Assembly: GCA_033439265.1 (NCBI GenBank)
Contig: JAVTVX010000012.1
Coordinates: 15,225,501 to 15,289,500 of the forward strand
Source: Dillenia suffruticosa
Lineage: Eukaryota; Streptophyta; Magnoliopsida; Dilleniales; Dilleniaceae
DNA: 64,000 nt
Direction of reading: 5' to 3'
Under the pieces are notes generated by a model. That model saw nothing but the letters and a program-made list of their open reading frames with translations. It was not told the origin of the DNA and searched no databases. The number at the start of each line of letters is the position of its first letter. The first letter of the stretch is position 1. The position numbers and the translations under genes were made by a program. This document shows positions 58,280 to 64,000 of the stretch, piece after piece.

Positions 58280-58291
58280 TAGTATCAGAGA
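58280..58291 (+). other. Primer binding site, tRNA-iMet type (2 mismatches)
   Basis: Reads TAGTATCAGAGA against TGGTATCAGAGC, 10 of 12 bases, 7 bases inside the LTR end, in the same position as in the first element. Confidence 0.8.
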
Positions 58292-58571
58292 GTCTAGGTT
58301 AGAGAAAAGTTAGTAATGAAAAATTTTCCCAAGTACATTTAAAAGCCCTCAATGTATTAAAGAGTTTCATACAGTCATTTAAAGTCTCATACATAACTAT
58401 AGGCATATAAATTCATCTATTTTAGGGGGTTAGATACATGACGCATTTAACCCATTATTTCACATTTAAATTCCTTGATTCATAACTCATTTTTTTTAGG
58501 GGGTTAGTTACTCAGTAACTAACCTTAATCCTTGATTTCTACCTAATAAAAATGTATTTTTTTACAGAATT

Positions 58572-59800
58572 ATGCCACATAGACATGGTAGGCGCGGTGC
58601 TAGATTCGTACCACCCGAGAGTTCCCCAGTGCCTGATGCACTTAGGGCGCTCGAGACTCCACGAGTACTAGAGGATGCTTCCTCTACTCATGCACCTTCA
58701 CCAGCGCCACCCCCAGCACCTCCACCAGCTGTTACAGCCAAAATTCCTCCACCACTACTCGACGCCTTGAGGCAATGGCAAGAGTGGTACAGGAGATATG
58801 GGGTGCAGATGCCACCCCCACCACAGACTCAAGCAACTGCACCTACTGCCATACCTACATCTGCAGCACCAGTTCCTCTTCTGGTGGCCGGTCTATCCAT
58901 TTCTAGTCTGACTAAGGATACATCAGTTACTTTGAGGCATATCCATGAGTTTACACAGTTGGTAAAAGAGTCACGACAGCTCGGATGCACAGATTTTTTA
59001 GGATATGGTGATACCATAGTGGCGAATCACTTGATTAACAGGACTCGTAGGATCCTTACTAATCTACATTGATAGAAGAGCTTAGGTTGAGAGTTGTTGA
59101 GAGACTCCTCGATGGGGATACCCTCTCATGGTGAGAGGCTATCTGTGACAATGCTACAGACTTTGCGGTGGGAGGACTTTCTATGAGAGTTCGACCGCAG
59201 GTACTTTACCCCGTTTTAGCAGGATCGCATGAGAACAGAGTTCCTGCACTTACGTTAGGGGACTAGGTTAGTTTCAGAGTACGAGGCTGAGCTCAGGAGA
59301 TTAGCAGCATTTGTCCCCGACATGGCTACACTAGCTCATATGAGGTTTAAGTTTGAGGATGGCCTCCATTTGAGTATCAATAAGTATATGACAGTGACTC
59401 TTGCTTTTACACTTTTAGAGGTGATTGATTCAGCATATCGGGTAGAGGAGATTGTCCGAGCTGAGGCTAGGCAGAAAGAGAGTCACCAGAAAAGGAAGAA
59501 AACTATATCACAGGGTGGACAGTTTTCGAATAAAGGTAAAGGTTCTGGTTATCATGGAGGGTCTTTTAGCTTCAGACCAACAGGACTAGGACAAGGACCC
59601 CTACCACAGGGCTTTGGGGCACCAGCCCCAAGTGTCTTTACACAGTCTATTATACAAAGACAGCCTTTCTGCCGTAGATGCGGCAACCATCATGCATTTG
59701 GGGCATAACGAGTACCACTTACTTACTTCCAGTGTGGGAAGCAAGGTCACATTAGAAGTGTCTGTCCAGATTTGAGTCGAGAAGGACAGACTTTACGGAG
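58572..59800 (+). pseudogene. Tekay-like gag with zinc knuckle, frameshifted
   Basis: Begins MPHRHGRRGARFVPPES, has a Pro/Ala-rich stretch, then FTQLVKESRQLGCTDF (retrotransposon gag domain). The frame stops at 59070 and continues in other frames; an open piece at 59322-59708 carries YRVEEIVRAEARQKE and a Gly-rich linker. A CCHC knuckle, YFQCGKQGHIRSVCPD, lies at about 59729-59775. Gag would form the particle and bind the RNA. Confidence 0.87.
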
Positions 59801-59941
59801 TCATACTAGTGCCACAGGCCAGCAGGGGCCACCTACGCACTCAACTCTCACAGTTCTTTGGACTGTTGCTGGGACCAATACAGACTCGCGTGTTTGCGAT
59901 GATGCAGGAGGATGCATAGACAAACCCTGATGTCATTATGG

Positions 59942-60132
59942 GTAATCCTCTCGCAGACCCCCAGTATAGGACTTTTGTTGTCCTTTCTTTATAAGATCTA
60001 GTATATCATGACATCGATGTATAATTTTGATTAGTTAAAGTTTTAGAAACTTAACTAACTTGATATATATATATATATATACCTTCACATTTTCTTTGCA
60101 TTCTAAATATCTTAAAATTTTCTTATCCTTAG
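59942..60132 (+). other. Candidate spliceosomal intron between gag and protease
   Basis: 191 AT-rich bases with donor G|GTAATC and acceptor TTATCCTTAG|GT. Removing them joins the upstream frame (...DVIMG) to TMQIFGIDARV in phase. A CTAAC branch-site word lies at 60055-60059. A TA repeat (60062-60080) is inside. Unproven; see findings. Confidence 0.4.
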
Positions 60133-60136
60133 GTAC

Positions 60137-60467
60137 TATGCAAATATTTGGTATCGACGCCCGTGTTCTCATAGACACAAGGTCAAATTTTTCATATGTG
60201 AGCGATATATTCGCTCACCATTTTGATAGGCCTCTCTCGTCACTCGATGAGGAGAACATGGTTATCACTTCTCTTGGCAAACATATCATTCGAGATACAG
60301 TCTATAGAGGCTGCGAGGTCATTATTGAGGAGACGGTATTAGAGGTAGATCTGATTCTGTTCCAAATCACGGATTTTGATGCCATCCAAGGGATGGATTG
60401 GCTGAGTTCATACTGGGTTTCAGTGGATTGTTTTACAAAAGATGTTGAGTTTCGGAGGTCTAGGTAG
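60137..60467 (+). pseudogene. Tekay-like protease (retropepsin) remnant
   Basis: MQIFGIDARVLIDT starts the retropepsin domain; the active site reads DTR where D-S/T-G is required, so the catalytic glycine is lost. FDAIQGMDWLSSYWVSVDC marks the domain's end. The rest, FRRSR, leads to a stop at 60465. Confidence 0.85.
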
Positions 60468-60473
60468 CCACCG

Positions 60474-61980
60474 TTGGTGTTCAGGGGTGAGAGATGGATA
60501 TTGCGCTGCTATGTTATATCGGTTATGGAGGCTAGACACATGGTATGCCGTAGGTGCATGGCTTACCTGACTTATATTGTTGACACCACCACTGAGGGAC
60601 CAAGACTTGAGGATGTCCTCGTGGTGAAGGAGTTTCCAGATGTGATCCCCGAGGAGGTTCCCAAATTACCACTAGTTCCGGAATTCTATTTCGAGATTGA
60701 TATAGTACCGGAAACTGTTCTTATATTTATTCTGCCATACAGAATAGCGCCTGCTGAATTGATAGAGCTCAAGGTTCAGTTGCAGGAACTTCTAGACAAG
60801 GGGTTTATTCGTCCGAGCACTTCACCCTGCGGCATTCCGGTTCTGTTTGTAAAAAAAAAAAGATGGTACATTTCGGTTTTGTGTGGATTACGGACAGTTG
60901 AACAAAGCTACCATTAAAAATAGATATCCCCTGCCACGTATTGATGATTTGTTTGATCAGCTGTAGGGAGACAGAGTTTTCTATAAAATTGATCTCCGTT
61001 CGGGTTATCGTAAGTTGAGGATTCGGGCCGAAGATGTGCCCAAGATAGCTTTTCGTACCCTATATGGCCACTATGAATTTTTATCATACCATTTGGGCTG
61101 ACTAATACCCCAACTGCTTTATGGATTTGATGAATCGAGTTTTTCATGATTTCTTGGATCGGTTCGTCATCATATTTATTGACGACATCTTGGTGTATTC
61201 ATAGAGTGATGAAAATCATGCTTAGCACCTTCGGGTGGTATTGCAGATATTCCGTGAAAAGCAACTGTATGTCAAATTTTCGAAATGTGAGTTTTGGCTG
61301 AGACAGATAGGATTTTTTGGGCATATTGTCTCCGCGGAGGGTATTTATGTTGATCTGCTAAAAATTAAGGTTATATTGAAGTGGGAGCAGTCATAAATAA
61401 TTACCTAGACCCGTAGTTTTCTCGGTTTAGTTAGGTATTATCGCAGATTTGTAGAGAGATTTTTCCGGATAGTTACTCCGTTGTCTAGATTGACTCGGAA
61501 GGGGGTCAAGTTTGTTTAGGATGACCATTGTGAGGCAAGATTTTAGGGGCAAGCTTTTAGGGGCTCAAACAATGGTTGACTTTTGCTCATATTTAGCCCT
61601 TTCCACTAGCAGTCGGGAATACACAGTTTACAGTGATGCTAGCCGATAAGGATTGGGTTGTGTTCTGATGTAGGATAGTAGAGTTATTGCATATGTCTCG
61701 TGGCAGCTGAAGAAACATAAGGTTAACTACTCGACACATGATTTGGAATTAACAGCCATAGTCTTCACGTTGAAGATATGACGACATTATCTCTATAGGG
61801 TGACCTGCAGAGTATTTACAAATCATAAAAGTTTGAAATATCTGTTTACCCAAAAGGAGCTGAATTTAAGATAGAGGAGATGGTTAGAACTCCTAAAAAA
61901 TTACGACCTCATTATTGACTATCATCCGGGTAAAGCAAATATTGTGACAGAGGCCTTGAGCCGAAAGTTAGTATCATCCT
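60474..61980 (+). pseudogene. Tekay-like reverse transcriptase and RNase H remnant
   Basis: EFPDVIPEEVP and LDKGFIRPSTSPCG start the RT (60630-60835), then [24 protein letters not shown] (60885-60955) and [10 protein letters not shown] (60978-61010). The catalytic box reads FIDDILVYS at 61175-61201 and is intact. The connection and RNase H follow with [16 protein letters not shown] (about 61300-61350) and EALSRK near 61950. Frameshifts near 60858 and 61100 and many stops break it. Confidence 0.87.
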
Positions 61981-62159
61981 CACAGTCGATAGAGGATGCA
62001 TACCTTTCTTGTTTAGTAGGACACTGAGCCTTGGGAGTCAGTTTGGCCAGCGATAATTAGGGAGACTTACTAGCCAAATTTAAGATCAGGCCGACTTTGT
62101 TCGATCGTATCAGAGAGCTTTAGAGTACAGATGATGAGTTTTAAGGTATTACGGATAGA

Positions 62160-63310
62160 GTCCGCAGAGCTGATGGCGGAGAGTTCAGGGTTTGAGAGGA
62201 CAGATTGTCAGTGTTTAGGGAGTGGGTTTGTATCCCCGCTGATATAGATCTCCGTAGGGCCATACTTGAGGAGGCACACTCCTCCGCTTATGCATTGCAT
62301 CCGGGTGGCACCAAGATGTATCGGATCATTCGGGAGAGTTATTGGTGGCCCGGTATGAAACGAGAGATTGTAAATTTTGTGGCTAGGTGTTTAGTTTGTC
62401 AGTAGGTGAAAGCTGAGCATCAGCGGCCGACTGGTACATTGTAACCCTTACCCATTCCTGATTGAAAGTGGGATCACATTACTATGAATTTTGTGAAAGG
62501 GTTACCGCGGACTTCATCACGGCATGATGCCATTTGGGTAATTGTGAATCGACTACCAAGTCCACATATTTTCTTCCTATTCACAGCGACTATCTTTTGG
62601 AGACCTTGGCACGTCTTTACATCGATGCGATAGTCAAGTTGCATGGTATTCCTATGTCGATAGTATCAGACAGGGACCCGAGTTTCACTTCCATGTTTTG
62701 CCCTAGGTTGCAGGAGGCAATGGGAACGAGGCTGAATTTTAGCATAGCCTATCATCCCTAAATAGATGGTCAGTTAGAGAGGAGCATTCAGACTCTTGAG
62801 GACATGCTGAGAGCATGTGTGACGGATTTTCGGGGTAGTTGGGATCGGTACCTTCCACTGGTCGAATTTGCATATAATAACAGCTATCAAGCCAGTATTG
62901 GGATGCCACCATATAAGGCGCTGTATGGCAAGAAGTGTCACAACCTGTTATGTTGGGATGAGGTCGGAGAGCAGCGTCTCAGCAGTGTTGATTTGATTGA
63001 GGAAACGAAGGAAAAAGGTTAAGGTTATCCGTGAGTGGATGGGAGTCGTCCAGAATAGACAAAAGGCATATGCCGATCGTAGATGGCGACCCCTTGAGTT
63101 TGCCAAGGGAGATATGGTTTTTTTTAGGATATCTCCTTTGAAGGGAGTTATACGGTTTAGGCAGCGGGGCAAGCTGAACTCTAGATATATGAGGCCCTTC
63201 CGTATTCTTAAGAGGGTCAGGAGTGTGACATACAGATTGGTGCTACCAGATGAAGTATCCCGTATTCATGATGTCTTTCATGTCTCAGTACTCAGTAAGT
63301 ACCTAGCTGA
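62160..63310 (+). pseudogene. Tekay-like integrase remnant
   Basis: The HHCC zinc-binding domain is in an open frame at 62205-62405, with EEAHSSAYALHPGGTKMYR and ARCLVCQ. The catalytic core follows: HGIPMSIVSDRDPSFTS (62640-62690) and YHP.. DGQLERSIQTLEDMLR (62750-62810; a stop interrupts it). The C-terminal part ends YRLVLPDEVSRIHDVFHVSVLSKYLADPSHV (to about 63320), after which the sequence turns into LTR. Confidence 0.88.
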
Positions 63311-63318
63311 TCCTTCTC

Positions 63319-64000
63319 ATGTAAAAATTCACCTTAGAAGTCAAAGTCAAGAAATTTTGGCAGAAAACGCAAGGTGAAAAATAAAATCGCTCTAAAAACC
63401 CTAATGCATTTAAGGGTGATTTGGAAGGTCAAATAACTCCATTTACGTACGAAACCAACTCTATTGGATTTAGTACGAAAAAAAAAAACTGAACCAAATG
63501 GGTAAATTTTAATTTCTCAGATTTTAGGTCGAATATTGACCCTGCCGTGCGTTACGTGAAAACAAGGTAGAAAATTTCACGTAATTCTAGAAAGGGTCTT
63601 ATATACAAATTTGAAAAAGGGGTTGGAGACAATTAATGACCATGGGAAGTGTGCCCATAAGGTGGATGACCAAGATTTGATTGAAAAGTCAAAAAACAAA
63701 TATGAGTCTTAGATTTGGATGATGGTTGGTGGGCATTTATTGACAAATAGTGAAGATTAACCTTGGTTGCACCTTGGGGGAGCCATGGTTAAGCAATTGC
63801 ACACAAAAAGCGAACACTTGCTCTATTCTCTCCATTCGGAACCATGAAGCCCTAGAAAATAAGAACACACAAACTCCATTTCTTCTTCCTCTCATAGCCG
63901 TGGACTACCAAGGTAAGATCTCCAAATCTTCCTACATACTACTCAATTTCTTTTACATAGATCCCTTTTATACATCTTTAACACCAACATAGCCAAAAAT
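63319..64000 (+). repeat. 3' LTR, truncated at both ends
   Basis: From 63321 the sequence aligns with 54818 onward of the 5' LTR, through GACAATTAATGACCATGGGA and CCTACATACTACTC, to the window end (matches about 55497). The first ~522 bases of the LTR, the polypurine tract and the end of integrase are missing: a deletion joins integrase directly to mid-LTR at a TGTA microhomology. Confidence 0.88.

Larger units (their letters stand above)
54295..64000 (+). mobile_element. Tekay/Del-like Ty3-gypsy retrotransposon (degenerate)
   Basis: Plus-strand element: 5' LTR (54295-58272), PBS, leader, gag (58572), zinc knuckle, protease, RT, RNase H, integrase, then a 3' LTR missing its first ~520 bases, cut by the window end. 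The two LTR copies agree at roughly nine in ten positions by eye, differences being mostly transitions, so the insertion is old. Lineage is suggested by the gag start MPHRHGRRG, the protease and integrase motifs, and the long LTR. Confidence 0.9.

Noticed and set aside
58056..58313. 85-codon open frame at the LTR end
   Set aside because: It crosses the LTR end and PBS; its minus-strand counterpart at 722-982 in the other element is likewise just LTR sequence.

Overview
This is a window of nuclear DNA from a flowering plant, most likely a woody eudicot. The evidence is an interrupted auxilin-like gene with canonical GT-AG introns, a decayed amino acid permease gene, an Au-type plant SINE, plant L1-type LINEs, and Ty3-gypsy and Ty1-copia LTR retrotransposons primed by initiator-methionine tRNA. 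The species cannot be told from the sequence. Most of the window is AT-rich repeat-derived DNA. Only one host gene looks intact.

Layout. 1-3734: 5' part of a Tekay/Del-like Ty3-gypsy element on the minus strand (gag start, leader, PBS, whole 3 kb LTR with a very GC-rich block). 4474-6555: dead AAP-type amino acid permease on the plus strand, with a lost start codon, several stops and recognisable old introns. 6557-9876: intergenic. 9877-27059: the one apparently intact gene, on the minus strand, an auxilin-related J-domain protein of 8 coding exons and 967 codons. Its long introns hold an Au-like SINE (17-bp target duplication), a LINE fragment and an old LTR. 27060-28440: upstream region. 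28440-41050: pile of old retrotransposons: a gypsy gag-pro-RT fossil (minus), a copia RT fossil with PPT (plus), a near full-length degenerate chromovirus with both LTRs (33000-39132, minus) and a second copia fossil (plus). 41051-43860: AT-rich, nothing recognised. 43860-52066: an L1-type LINE (plus) split by a 3007-bp solo LTR with a perfect 5-bp target duplication. 52157-53482: a small TRIM-like LTR element whose interior is a ~60-bp repeat array, with an exact 170-bp tandem duplication. 54295-64000: a second Tekay-like element (plus) with a ~4 kb 5' LTR, decayed gag-pol, and a truncated 3' LTR running off the window.

The auxilin-like gene would act in clathrin uncoating by recruiting Hsc70. 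The other features form no pathway; they record repeated retrotransposon insertion, nesting, LTR-LTR recombination and decay beside one conserved gene. I found no CRISPR array, operon or defence-like system. The least expected signals are a possible spliceosomal intron between gag and protease of the 54-64 kb element, the GC-rich block in one LTR, and the TRIM-like element with its exact duplication and a tiny poly(A) retroposon inside.
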